A program made the translations under genes and the position numbers. The notes below the pieces were generated by a model. That model was not told the DNA's origin, did no database searches, and saw only the letters and a list, made by a program, of their open reading frames with translations. This document shows positions 35,265 through 47,002 of a DNA stretch of 64,000 nucleotides, in pieces (the stretch's first letter is position 1; every line of letters begins with the position of its first letter). Source of the stretch: Amorphophallus konjac (lineage: Eukaryota > Streptophyta > Magnoliopsida > Alismatales > Araceae); assembly GCA_022559845.1 (NCBI GenBank), contig CM040128.1, positions 179,110,413 to 179,174,412 of the forward strand. The letters are read 5' to 3'.

Positions 35265-35417
35265 CCGCCTAGGAGGGTTGTTTCCGCGAGCACTGTAAAT
35301 TGGGCTTTCTCCCCTAAGTGGGCCTTGTGGGCTATCACTTGGGTGAGCTTGACCTCATTGGGCCCTGCCGGGCCTAGTTAGGCTGCTTCAATTGGGCTAC
35401 ATAAATCCCCCTTTCCA
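35265..35417 (-). mobile_element. D left (3') LTR, second part, with polypurine tract beyond
   Basis: This is the continuation of the LTR split by C; it matches 53302-53401 plus 62826-62878. It ends TTCCA at 35417. On the minus strand the sequence just outside the LTR start TGGAAAGG is GGAGTAGGAGGGGGACAAG, a polypurine tract. Confidence 0.88.
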
Positions 35418-35718
35418 CTTGTCCCCCTCCTACTCCCGAGCCAAATGAGGCTCGGTTGAGTAGTGTTTTAGGGCGTTGGACCGGCGTGGCTCAGGTGGGT
35501 GGAGATCTGACGGTGTTAAGTAGCCACGTGCCGTGGTCACCTGGGCCCGTAGTAATAATGATCCTGACGGATTTGAAATGAAGGGGGCCCCTTTTTCTCA
35601 GATGTCGGAACGGCGCGCCGCCTTCCGCGAGGGTTTATAGGCGCTGGGCGCTGGTTGTCGTTCCAGACTCTCTAGGGTTTTGGCTTTCCTTTGCTTCTTT
35701 GCTTTTTGGGGCTCCTTG
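35418..35718 (+). promoter_or_regulatory. Region upstream of D's antisense ORF
   Basis: No gene is seen here. It is GC-rich near 35460-35560. A TTTATAGG box at about 35632 lies roughly 85 bases before the ORF start and could be a weak TATA. Transcription from here would run antisense to the retroelement's own RNA. Confidence 0.3.
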
Positions 35719-36568
35719 ATGCCCCGTGAGATCACAGCGGAGGAGCGAAGCCTTGCGACGGCGTTCGAGGAGTTCGAGAGGATAACCGCGGAGGCGGTCT
35801 GGCAGCTGCCTTCTCCCCCAGAGTCTTTGAGGTCTTGTGAGGGCTCTTCTTCCGGTTCCTCCTCAAAACTCATGGCGGACCAGCACTCGGGAGATGAGTT
35901 GGAGGTGAGGGCGCCAGTCCCGAACTGCAGCGAGCTAGGGGAAGCCGAGGTGAAGAAGCTGGAGCACCAGTTTCGGTTGCCTTATAAGTACAGTTTCGCC
36001 GCTGCTGCTCCATACGAGACGAGTCTGGACAACCGCACGGGCTATATCTGCTCCTTTCTTTTGGCTTGGAAGAGCGGGTTTCGCCTCCCCTTCGAGCCTT
36101 TCATCCTTAAGCTCCTTAATTTTTTCAAGTTGGCGCCTATTCAGTTGGTGGCCAACTCGTATCTCCTTCTCTCTACTTTTCGAATCCTCTACCATCAGTG
36201 CGGGGTTCGCCCTTCCTTGGATCTTTTTCATTATTTCTTTGAGTTGAAGGCGCACCTATCGGCGGGGAAAGGCTTCTATTACATCCAGGCGAGGAGGAAC
36301 ATGAGCTGCATTTCGCTAGCGGCGAAGGATTCCTCGCATAAAGGGTGGAAGACCCAATTTTTCTGGGTGAAGATGGAATCGATGGAGGACACTTGGAGGT
36401 GTGAGGTGATGCCCAACTTCCACCTGAACATCCCTCCCCGCTAGGAGGAGTTTCCTTCAGATGTGGAGGAGTACGCCGCTCGCCTGCTGAAGAATCGCCG
36501 GTCTACCGAGGAGCTGGTGACGCCGGAGAATGTCGAGCGGTGTCTCCTCACGTGGCTGAAACTGTCAG
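35719..36568 (+). pseudogene. D antisense additional ORF, exon 1 (putative gypsy-type transposon domain)
   Basis: It starts M-P-R-E-I-T-A-E-E-R. A globular region at about 35930-36440 has P-F-(x3)-L-L-x-F-F-x-(x)-A-P-I-Q-L, a long-helix 'ILYHQCG' block and F-Y-Y-I-Q-x-R, matching my recollection of the plant-only family annotated as 'putative gypsy type transposon' (PF04195). Tat-lineage elements are known to carry such ORFs on the strand opposite to gag-pol. One in-frame TAG interrupts it at 36442-36444. It ends at a GT donor at 36569. The protein's role is unknown; Pfam membership is recalled and was not searched. Confidence 0.75.
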
Positions 36569-36644
36569 GTACCACCACTTGAATTTTTCTCCGGGGGTGA
36601 GGGTCATCTTTCTTTTCCTGACCATGCCTTCTTCTCTGCTGTAG
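36569..36644 (+). other. Predicted intron in D's antisense ORF
   Basis: This 76-bp segment has GT at 36569 and a pyrimidine-rich 'ttctctgctgtag' acceptor ending at 36644. The frame counts confirm it: exon 1 leaves one base over and exon 2 supplies two, restoring the frame into D-T-R-W-E-P-L-E-D. This supports a plus-strand spliced mRNA. Confidence 0.7.
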
Positions 36645-38367
36645 ACACTAGGTGGGAGCCTCTAGAGGACGCTGCTGAGGTCATCGATCTCAGAGATGAC
36701 TCGGCGGCTGACGAGCCTGACGCTCCTGTGGGTCACTCCCAAGCCTGGGACAAGGGCAAGGGGGCGGCTTCCGAGGGAACTTCCCGGTCGGGCGGTGCAA
36801 AGCGCAAGGATCCCATGGAGGGAAGGTTGCGGGAAGCCGCGAAGGCCAAGAAGCGGGCCAAGAAGGTCGGCCTTCTCACCACTGCCGGGGGCGACTCTAG
36901 CTCGGCGGCGCTCCCCTCTCAGGGGCAAGATGGGGCCGACCCTACCGGGCCGGCTCCCCCATCCACAGGGCGAGAGGGGGCCGAGGAGACCAGGGGCCCC
37001 TCAGAGGGTGGTGATGGCGGGTCGGCTCTCCCCTCGGTGGGGACAGAGGGGGCCGGAGTCGAAGCAGCCGATGCCGAGGCTGGGGGATCGGTCGAGGTCG
37101 GTGATGTCTCGGGCGGCAAAGCGCGGGCCGAGACAGTTGAGGTTGGGGGTTTGCCTGTGAGGGCGTCGCAACCCCAAGCTCCGGTTGTGTCCGGAGCGAC
37201 TGGGCTTGCTGCGCCGATCGAGGTTGGGGGTTCGCCTACGGCGGCGTCGCAACCCCAAGCGCCGGTGGTGTCCAGAGCGACCGGGCTTGCTGCACCGATC
37301 GAATTTGGGGGTTCGCCTACGGAGGCGTCGCAACCCCAACCGACCGTGGCACGCGGGACTGTGGACCCCGCAACCCGAGCTGAGCCTTCGGGCGCGGTGC
37401 CCGACGCGGAGCGGATTCCTATGTTGGAGGCCTTGGAGAGGCTCAGAATCTCGAGCAATCTGTATCGGCTCTGCTGCGAGGTGTCCGCGAGGATGAAAAG
37501 AGGAGATAGGCGCCATTCTCCTTCCGGGGTCCTCGACGTCATTATGGAGGGTGGCCTTATCATGGCCCAGATGGGGGCCACAATGACGGAGACCTACGCC
37601 AGGATGGAGTCAGAGCGGTCGAATCTCGCTTGGACCTTCGGGGGTGCGAGAGGAAGCTAGCCCAACTCACTAAGGCGCACGAGGGGCTCCAACGGGAGTT
37701 CTTCGCGATCAGGGACTTGGCGCGGTCGAGCCGGTTGGAGGCTGGAGCGTTGACCGAGTAGCTGGCCAAGGCTCGGGAGTCGCTCGAGAGAAAGGAAAAA
37801 CTCCTCAAGGAGGAGCGCCTTCGCCATCTCGAGTTGGATGGCCATTGGGAGGCGGAGCGAGCCGAGCTGCTGGATCAGGCGGAAGCAGCCGAGCGCCTCC
37901 GTTCGGAGGCCCAGGCGGACCGAGTTGAGAGAAGTGATCGGTCGGGGCCGAGGAGCGGGTGGCCGAGGCCGAACGAAAGTCGATTGAGCCCGAGGAGTGG
38001 GCGACCGAGGTCGCGCGGAAGTCGATCGAGCTCGAGGAGCGGGCGACCGAGGCCGAGCGGAAGTCGACCGAGGCGGAGAGGCAAATGGCGGAGGCAGAGG
38101 AGCGAGCGTCCAAGGCGGAGCGGAAGTCGGCCAAACTTGCTGAAAGGATGGGGCAGGTCGGGGCGGAGGCGATCGAGCAGTACAGGGGCTCAGAGGTCTA
38201 CCGAGCCGACCTTCAGGAAGCCGCCCTTCCCTACTATGAGATAGCACTTCGCCGAGGCGCCCGCAAGGGGTTCAAGCAGGGTTATCGTCGGGTAGTGGAC
38301 TACGCCGACGAGCAAGACTCTGGGGTTGATTTCCCCTCGGGCCAGCAATATGACTTGGATGAGTCGG
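36645..38367 (+). pseudogene. D antisense additional ORF, exon 2 (repeats and coiled coil)
   Basis: In frame after the intron come an acidic start, a basic K-A-K-K-R-A-K-K patch near 36845, and three 81-bp repeats encoding about 27 residues each (starts near 37142, 37223 and 37304). A helix-rich part follows from 37400. A frameshift lies near 37640 and another near 37945, with a stop at 37758. A coiled coil with 42-bp (14-residue) repeats of the E-R-K-S-x-E-x-E-E type lies at 37960-38150. The conserved C-terminal 'RRGARKGFKQGY' block precedes 38300. Element E cuts the frame at 38368, and it resumes at 50041. Confidence 0.7.
37142..37345 (+). repeat. 81-bp coding tandem repeats
   Basis: Units start near 37142, 37223 and 37304 with GTTGGGGGTT, exactly 81 bases apart, the third partial. 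The encoded unit contains A-S-Q-P-Q-A-P-V-V-S and G-L-A-A-P-I-E. The period is a multiple of three, so the frame is kept. Confidence 0.85.
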
Positions 38368-40175
38368 TGATAAGTGTCCATTTCTTATGACAATTCATTG
38401 CATGTACACTATTTTATGTGCATATAATTAGGCAATTATGCATATTTCATAGTTAACCTCAACTCCGCATTTAAATTGGAGCTTTCACGTAAATTGATTA
38501 ATTCAATTGTCTTATTTAATAATAAATTAAAGTTGAGGGCCATGAGAATTAATTCTCCATTGCATAATCATGAGCATTTGAGATTGATATGCACATTGTG
38601 GTAATTTTTATGGACTAAAGTGTAATTATATGTGTGTAGGACACCGAAGGTAATTACAAAAGAAGCCGGGGGCAAAAGGGTCATCACCATTTTGACCAAG
38701 TCAAATAAAGAATTCAAATTATTTTGATTGGAGGGAAAGGAAAGTTCAAAATTTCGAATTCAAAGTTTGAAAAGGAGGAATCCAAACTTTAAGTTTGGAA
38801 AGGAGGAAAAGGACATCCAAAATTTGAAATAAAGGAGAGACATGATGAGCCTTGGGAAATGGGGTGCCTAAAGTCCAAGAAAGGGGGTGCCCACCTACTT
38901 TTACTCTTCCCCATGCATCATATTCCATTTGAATCTTAGCCATCCATCTCCTTTTGATATAATCTCCACCCTCTATCTACCAAACTTTCCCTATAAATAG
39001 CCCATGGTAAGGAGGAGAAGGGGAGTCTTTTTTTTTGGCAATCTTTCACTCTCCCTCTTTCTCTCTCAACCTTAGGCCTCCGATTTCTCTGATGTAAGTT
39101 CGTTTTCTCATTTTGTGTTCTTCATAAAAGTTCTTCATTTTTACGTCCTCTACAATTTCTTCTTCTTGCTCAACTTCTAATTCCTTCTGGTTTTCAAGCT
39201 ATTTCGTGTTTTTCACTATGCTATCCTGTTCATCTGCGACCCAGTATTTTTCTCTGTTCTTCCCCTTATTTCTCCCTCTTCTAGTCCTTTTCTGCTCTAG
39301 CTTTCTTCATGAAAGTTCTTTGTTTTTAAGTTCTCTACAACTTCTTCTTCTTGCTCATCTTCTAATTCCTTCTGGTTTTGAAGATATTTCTAGTTTTACA
39401 ACTTGCTGTCCTGTGTTTTTACTGTTCATCCGAGGTGCTGGCTTCGGTTATGTCTCCATTTTGAAGCTCTTCTTCTCTTCTTTTCTCTCTGAGTTCTTCA
39501 TTAAAGTTTTTCCTCTCTTCCCCCTCTTCAACTTCTTCTTCTTGGGCATCCCCTAATTCCTCTTGGGTTCAAAGTTATTCACCCTCCAAAGGCAGCTTCA
39601 ACGACAAAGGCGACTTCCTCCCGGTGTAGACGACATCTTCCACAAGGTGGTTCGTGATCCAAGGCCAAGAGAGGACGGCGCCGTCATCACCATTGCGGCT
39701 ACCATCTTCACATCTCAGGCTCCTCTTGTTGCTATTGCTTTAGTTTCATTTTACTTCATTGTAATCTCGTCACATCTTTATTGTAAGCTCGTCTTGCACT
39801 TCATGTAATCGTTTCTTTATGTTAATGAAAGAAGTGTTCATTTGATCTAGAGTTTGTTCATCTTCCCTCTCTTCCTACTTTTTCTACCTCTTCTTCTCAA
39901 TGTTATGCAATTATTTCCCATGGCATAGACTCATAATCATAGGCATTTTGATTTAATTGTTGGAATCATTCTTTGTTTAATCATTCTCTTCAAACTACAA
40001 AAAATCACAAACATTTTCTAAAAGGTTACAAGGTTTTTAACTCTAAAAGTATCTTCTTCCCTGTGGATTCGACCCGTGCTTGCCATAGTACTACGTTCTC
40101 CTTTGATCATTTTGTGCGAGTTCGGTTTTAAGATTGTTATACGCGTGTTTTAAACGACAAACTTTCGCGTTATCA
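38368..40175 (+). repeat. E 5' LTR
   Basis: This 1808-bp LTR contains a TATAAATA box at 38992 and three diverged cassettes of about 185 bp (starting near 39121, 39303 and 39494) with 'cttcat.aaagtt...tacaa.ttcttcttctt'. The end GTTATCA is followed by the primer site. Confidence 0.95.
38992..38999 (+). promoter_or_regulatory. E LTR TATA box
   Basis: TATAAATA in 'ctttcccTATAAATAgccc', repeated at 48858-48865 in the 3' LTR. It probably sets transcription start about 30 bases downstream, marking the U3/R border. Confidence 0.75.
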
Positions 40176-40180
40176 ATTTT

Positions 40181-40198
40181 TGGCGCCGTTGCCGGGGA
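40181..40198 (+). other. E primer-binding site (tRNA-Asp type)
   Basis: TGGCGCCGTTGCCGGGGA lies five bases after the LTR end. This is the classic primer site of Athila-type plant elements, complementary to the 3' end of tRNA-Asp. Confidence 0.93.
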
Positions 40199-41314
40199 AG
40201 AATGATGATTTTTGACTTAATAACTTTGTTTTCCTTGTGTTTATAGTGTACTAATAAAGTTCTCTTTTCTTTTTTTTTTTTTTGCAGGTGAAAAAAAAGG
40301 GAGAAAAAGCAACTTGAAAACTCAAAAAAAAAATTAGAGGTAAGTTTGCCTTTCTTTCTTTCATCTTTGTGATTTAGTCATTCATTTCAAAAAAAAAAAA
40401 GGGAACGAGGGAACGCTTTTCAAGTAAGTATCCAAACTTTTCCTCTTTCATTTCAATTTCATTTCTCTACATTTCATATCTTGTAGTTAGATAGGTTCAT
40501 TAAATAAAAACAAAAAAAAAGCATCACTTGAACTTCAATAAAAATGTCCATTGCAAGAGTAGAACCCACACTTCCATGTTTTAGGTCATGCATCATTTAG
40601 GATAGACTTTGTTTTTCCTTGTTGTTTAATTATTGTTAATTGCATTATTGAAGATTGCGGGAGGCAAGGTGAGTACTCTAATTTTTTCAAAAGCATGCTC
40701 ATGCATTTCCATGCTTGCATAGAACCCCTTGTTTGAACTTGGTTTGTTGCATATCATTTCTAAAATATTCTAAGGGCAACACCCATAAACAAGATAAGGT
40801 GGGGATTTCATCACCCTTCCTTAGCCCACAAACCATAATTCCCTTGCATCTTTGCATCACCTAGACCTTAAATAAAATTCAGTAGACATTGGCCCTAGGT
40901 TCACACTGTGGTTCTTGTGTTATTTGGGCTTACCCTCTTGTGAAAACCGGTGCCTAAGGCAAGACGGTCGGACGGCAAACGCCTTAAGCGGGATAGTGGT
41001 TTGGCATAATTAGGTCCCTACGAAAGTAGGGGGAACCTCCCACTTCCCCACCCCTTACCTGGCCGGTGGAAACATTGAGGGTGAACTTAAGTTTCATTTT
41101 AATCATTTTGTGAAACCTAATTTATAGGTCTAGGTCACATCTGGGTCATTAGGAAATTTGTGTGATAACTTGTTTGTGATTGCATAAAAAATTTAAAATA
41201 AAAAAAAATCAAATTTTTTTTTCTCCTCTTCTCTTTCCTCATCCTATTTTGTGTCAAAAAAAAAAATAAACAAACAAAAAAAAAAATCTTTCATTTCTCT
41301 CTTCGTCCTAGTTA
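40199..41314 (+). other. E 5' leader, noncoding
   Basis: About 1.1 kb between primer site and gag. It has several A- or T-rich homopolymer runs and no gene. A long leader is usual for Athila elements. Confidence 0.7.
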
Positions 41315-44300
41315 ATGCAAGGTAGAAGATCTCAACATCCAAACCTACTAGGACCCATTCAAGAAATTGAAAGAGTCTTGTATCCAGGGAACGATCTCCA
41401 ACAAGATCTCATGGCCGAAAATCAAGGACCTCACCACCAAAATCTAATGGCCGAAAATCCCAATCCTCCAAAGCAAATGAAGGATTATTTCTTGCCCAAT
41501 CAATACCAACCATCCTTCTATGTCCAAGCACCTCAGAACCAGGCGGTTCATTATGAAATCAAGTCTAGTACCATCCAAATGTTACCGTCTTTCTATGGAA
41601 ATCCTAATGAAGACCCTTACAAACATCTTGATGAGTTCCTTCAGATCTGCTCAACTGTTAAAATTCAAAATTTCTCTGATGATGCTCTTAGGCTAACTCT
41701 CTTCCCATTCTCTCTCAAGGATAAAGCCAAATATTGGTTAGGAGCCTTGGGTAGAATCATTGATACATGGGCGGAAATGCAAAAAGAATTTTTGAAGAAG
41801 TTCTATCCCATAGGGCGAACCAATACCATGAGAAGAGCAATTACTGGATTCACACAAAACCCAGGGGAACATATCCATGAAGCATGGGATAGACTAAAAG
41901 ATTTATTGAGGAAATGCCCCCACCATGGGTTATCAAGATGGCAAATTGTACAGGCATTCTATGAGGGTTTGGCGGAGAATTATAGACAGATGGTGGATGC
42001 ATCATGTGGGGGAGCATTCATGAGTAAGAGCGAGGATGAGGCTTATGATTTATTCGAAATGCTTAGTGAAAATTCCATAAGCCATACCTCGCTTTCATCA
42101 TATGAAAGAATGATTGGGCCTTCTAAGAGGGGTGGACTTTATGAAGTTAAGAGCCAAAGTGAGTGTGAGAACAAGATAGATATTAATGCCATAACCCAAA
42201 AGTTGAATAAAATGGATTTGTTGGCGCAAAAGATAGAGAAGGTCGATATGGTTGCCCAAAAGCTAGACCAGTTGTTGTCCATGTCTAGACAGGAACCCTC
42301 TTTCCCTTCTGCCCCTCAACCTCAACAAATCTCAACCCCAAGTCAAGAAGAAATCTGTGCTTTGTGTTCGAGCCCTAGCCATTCCGTGATTGGGTGTCCC
42401 ACAGCAGCCCAACTCCCCCCATTTATCCAAGAACAAATCTTTGCTGCTCAAGGTGTCTCCAAGCCCACATATGATCCTTATTCAAACACTTACAATCCGG
42501 GCTGGAGAAATCATCCAAATTTTTCTTGGAAGTCTAACCAAGGCCCATCCACCCAATCTCATCCCTCACACCATCCAAATTCGAAACAATCATTTTCCAT
42601 GCCAAGTCAGTTAAACCAAAATCTCTCTTATCAGCCTCCTTTCCATCAACAATCACCTTCCTATCAAGCTCAGGCCCCATATCCTCAAGCTCAATTTGCT
42701 CAGGGCCAATTTCAGCAATTTTCTGCACACCGTTCACATCAACCACATTATCAACCACCTCCTACTCAGCCCACTTTTGATGACAAGTTTGAACAACTCT
42801 AACAACTCATCCTTACCCAAGCACAATCCATTTCCAAGTTGGAGAACCAGATAGGGCAACTTGCTGCCAATAACATGAGAAGAGAGGTAGGTCAGCTCCC
42901 TAGCCAACCGGTGGCCAACCCCCTCAATCAACAACCTCCAGGCTTCCCTCTAAGAGCTCCTATTCTTCCTCAACCTAACCAGCCGAACCAACCTCAGCTG
43001 CCCCCTCATATAGGTCCTCAGTTCGAGAATGCCAAAGCCATCTCTAGCCTTAGGAGCGGAAAAATTCTTAATGACCCTTATCAAGCTAAGGATGTGGGTA
43101 GTAGTTCGGGCCAAGATGCCCACGAGGATAGTGATAGTGAAGATGAGGAGTCAACAATTTTGCAAGAAAAGAAGAGGCAAGAGGGGGGAGAAAATAAGCT
43201 GGACAAAGGGAAAGCAAAGGTTGATGAAGGACCTCGAGAATATGTTCCTAAAGTCCCATTCCCTGATGCATTGAAGCCTAAATCTCAACAGAGAAAACCG
43301 GTCCAACAAGATGAACTAGTGGAATTGTTTAAACAAGTGAACATCAATATTCCACTATTGGATGCGATCAAACATGTGCCAGCGTATGCAAAATTTTTGA
43401 AAGAGCTATGTACACCAAAAAGGGAACCAAAGGCAGTAACACAAAAGGTCCGCTTGTCTGAAGATGTCAGCGCAGTTGTCATGAATCATTTGCCTAAAAA
43501 GTTGAAGGACCCTGGAGCTCCACTGATTTCTTGTGACATAGGTGGAATTACATTTGATAGAGCATTGCTGGACCTTGGAGCAAGTGTGAACTTGTTACCC
43601 ACCTTTATATATGAGCAGTTTGATCTAGGGGAGTTGAAACCCACATCTATAATCCTCCAACTGGCAGATCGATCTGTAAAGACTCCAAGGGGACTATTGG
43701 AAGATGTGATTGTGAAGGTGCATGAATGTTATTTCCCGGTGGACTTTCTTATTCTGGATATGGCCTCATCCCAAGAATTAAAGCACACACCTATCATTTT
43801 GGGACGTCCTTTTCTTGCTACGGCCAAGGCTAATATAAATTGCGCCACGGGGATGATGGATATTTCTTTTGGAGGAGAGAAGGTTTCTTTAAATGTGTTC
43901 AAAGCATCTCAATATCCGAACCATGAGGAAGAATGTAGTGTCATTGATGTTTCTGAACTAATTGAAGAAAGTCTGGACGTTTATGAGGAATGTCTAGAAG
44001 AGGGTAGCATGCTCCAGGATTCTCCACTTTCTAGTGCACCCTACTCTAGAGTAGAGCCACTCCCTCCACTTCAAGCTGAACCCATTCTTCCATCTTTAGA
44101 TCAACCACCCAGTCTAGAATTGAAGCCTCTGCCGGATCCTTTGAAGTATGCTTATCTAGGTCCTAACCAAACTCTGCCCGTAATCATTGCTTCCAACCTC
44201 ACCGCTGCTCAGGAATCCCAACTCCTAGATGTCCTTCAGGAGCACAAGAGGGCGATAGGTTGGTCAGTGGCCGATTTGAAGGGTATCAGTCCGGATGTGT

Positions 44301-47002
44301 GTATGCATTACATTTACTTGGAGGATAATGCCAAGCCGAGTAGAGAGATGCAGCGTCGGCTGAATCCAAGTATGAAGGAGGTAGTTAAGAAAGAAGTTGT
44401 CAAATGGTTGGATGCCGGGATCATATATCCCATTTCTGATAGCAAGTGGGTCAGCCCAACTCAAGTTGTTCCCAAAAAGTCAGGGCTGACAGTTATAACA
44501 AATGAGAAAGGAGAAGAAGTTCCCACACGATTACCAACTGGGTGGAGAATATGCATTGATTATAGAAAACTAAATTCAGTCACGAAAAAAGATCATTTTC
44601 CACTCCCATTCATTGATCAAATCTTGGAGAAACTGGCTGGGCAGAAGTATTATTGCTTTCTAGATGGCTATTCCGGGTATAACCAAGTTGCAATTTTCCC
44701 GGAAGATCAAGAGAAAACAACCTTCACATGCCCCTATGGCACATTTGCTTTCAGAAGAATGCCTTTTGGGCTCTGTAATGCCCCTGCCACATTCCAGCGA
44801 TGTATGATGTCCATTTTCTCTGAAATGGTGGGGGAATGCTTGGAAGTTTTTATGGATGACTTTTCAGTGTTTGGTGATTCATTTGATGATTGTTTGAGAA
44901 ATTTGACTCGGGTATTGAAAAAATGCATTGAGTCGAATCTAGTGTTGAGCTGGGAGAAGAGCCATTTCATGGTAAGAGAAGGGATCGTTTTAGGCCATGT
45001 AGTTTCAGAGAAGGGAATAAAGGTTGACCAGGCCAAGGTTGATGTGATTTCTAATCTTCCTCCCCCTTCTTCGGTCAAACAGATCCGTTCCTTTCTTGGC
45101 CATGCAGGATTCTACCGCAGATTCATTCAAAACTTCTCCACCATTGCTCGACCACTTACACAATTGCTTGCCAAGGATACTCCCTTTCATCTTAATGAGT
45201 CATGTCTAGAGGCGTTCAATTCTTTGAAAGCGACTCTCATACAAGCTCCCATTCTCCAATCTCCTGATTGGTCGCTCCCTTTTGAGATCATGTGTGATGC
45301 CTCAGACTATGCTGTAGGAGCTGTCCTAGGTCAAAGAATTGAGAAGAAGCCTGTGGTGATATATTATGCGAGCCGCACCCTCGCTGATGCCCAAATGAAC
45401 TACACCACCACAGAAAAGGAATTGCTAGCTGTTGTGTTTGCCCTTGAAAAGTTTCGATCATATTTGTTAGGGGCGAAAGTCATTGTTTATTCCGATCACT
45501 CAGCATTAAAATTTTTGATGTCTAAGAAGGAAGCCAAACCCCGTCTCTTACGATGGATTTTATTACTACAAGAGTTTGATTTGGAAATAAGAGACAAGAA
45601 GGGGTTGGAAAATGTTGTAGCTGATCACTTGTCCAGGATTGTAATTCCTGAAAGTGCTCCTATGTCTGATTCCTTCCCTGATGAACAAATTCTTTCCATC
45701 TCTCACACAACAACCCCTTGGTTCGCTCATATAGTCAATTACCTGGCAGTAGGGCAGATTCCCGAAGGGTGGTCTAGACAGGCAAAGGATCGATTCTTTT
45801 CTAAGGTAAGGCACTATTTTTGGGACGACCCAGCGTTATTTCATATGGGTCCAGATCAAATAATAAGAAGATGTGTCCCCGAGGAGGAGCAACAATCTGT
45901 TTTGAACTTCTGTCATAATCTCGCTTGTGGGGGACATTTCTCAGGTAAGAAAACTGCTGCTAAGGTCCTGCAAAGTGGGTTCTTCTGGCCCACACTTTTC
46001 AAGAATGCCTATGAATTTAGCAAGACCTGTCTAAGGTGTCAAGCTGTGGGGAATAATTCTAAGAGAGACATGATGCCACTCAATCCCATCTTGATTGTTG
46101 AAATTTTTGATGTTTGGGGGATTGATTTCATGGGACCATTTCCAGCATCATTTGGAAACGAATACATTCTTGTGGCCGTAGATTATGTGTCTAAATGGAT
46201 AGAAGCAATAGCCACTCGGACTAATGATCATAAAGTTGTGATGAAATTTGTTCGTAAGAATATCTTCTCTAGATTTGGGTGTCCCAGGGCTATCATCAGT
46301 GACGGGGGTTCACATTTTACTCACTCCCAATTCCGAGCTTTACTTAAGAAATATGGGATCACTCACAAAATCGCCACCCCCTACCACCCCCAAACAAGTG
46401 GCCAAGTGGAAATATCCAATCGAGAAATTAAAAACATCCTGCAAAAGTCTGTTCGGCCCGATAGGAAGGATTGGTCTGAAAGATTGGATGATGCTCTTTG
46501 GGCCTATAGGACTGCCTACAAAACTCCCATAGGTATGTCCCCCTATAGGCTGATTTTTGGAAAAGCCTGTCACCTACCAGTCGAGCTAGAACATAGGGCG
46601 TACTGGGCAATAAAACAAGTGAATTTGGACTTGGCCCAAGCTGGTTCCCATAGAGCTCTCCAACTCAATGAGTTGGAGGAGCTACGCAATGAAGCCTATG
46701 AAAATTCCAAGATCTACAAAGCTAAGACCAAAGCCTTTCATGACAAGCACATTTTGAGAAAATCTTTTCAACCTGACCAAAAAGTTTGGCTTTTTAATTC
46801 AAGGCTACGGTTGTTTCCTGGAAAATTGAAATCTAGGTGGGATGGTCCATTCATTGTAATCAAAGCTTTTGACCATGGTGCTGTCAAAATTTTAAATCCT
46901 CAAAATGGTCACATTTTCACTGTCAATGGTCAAAGATTGAAACCTTATTTGGAAAATGATCAGTTGAAAAAAGAATCCATTGTTCTAAGTGGTCTGGAAT
47001 AA
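41315..47002 (+). CDS. E gag-pol polyprotein (one in-frame TAA at 42800)
   Basis: This is one frame of 1895 codons. It starts M-Q-G-R-R-S. The Gag domain lies at about residues 90-290 (K-D-K-A-K-Y-W-L), and a CCHC zinc knuckle C-A-L-C-(x4)-H-(x4)-C at 42358-42399. A TAA at 42800-42802 follows F-E-Q-L; the same frame then resumes. Protease is near 43570 (D-L-G-A-S-V-N-L-L). Reverse transcriptase has F-M-D-D-F near 44850, the variant usual in Athila. RNase H (M-C-D-A-S-D) is at 45290-45640. Integrase has HHCC (45908 onward) and D, D, E in W-G-I-D-F, S-D-G-G-S and G-Q-V-E-I at 46110-46420. No chromodomain follows. The stop could be a point mutation (CAA to TAA) or a gag/pol readthrough site; otherwise the gene looks intact. 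Confidence 0.93.

Noticed and set aside
37001..37581. Minus-strand Pro/Ser/Arg-rich frames opposite the antisense ORF
   Set aside because: They mirror the GC-rich 81-bp repeats; the plus-strand frame has splice phase, a recognisable domain and a coiled coil.
39206..39556. Hydrophobic Phe/Leu/Ser-rich frame as a membrane protein
   Set aside because: It lies in E's LTR, comes from T/C-rich repeats, and recurs only in the other LTR (49072).
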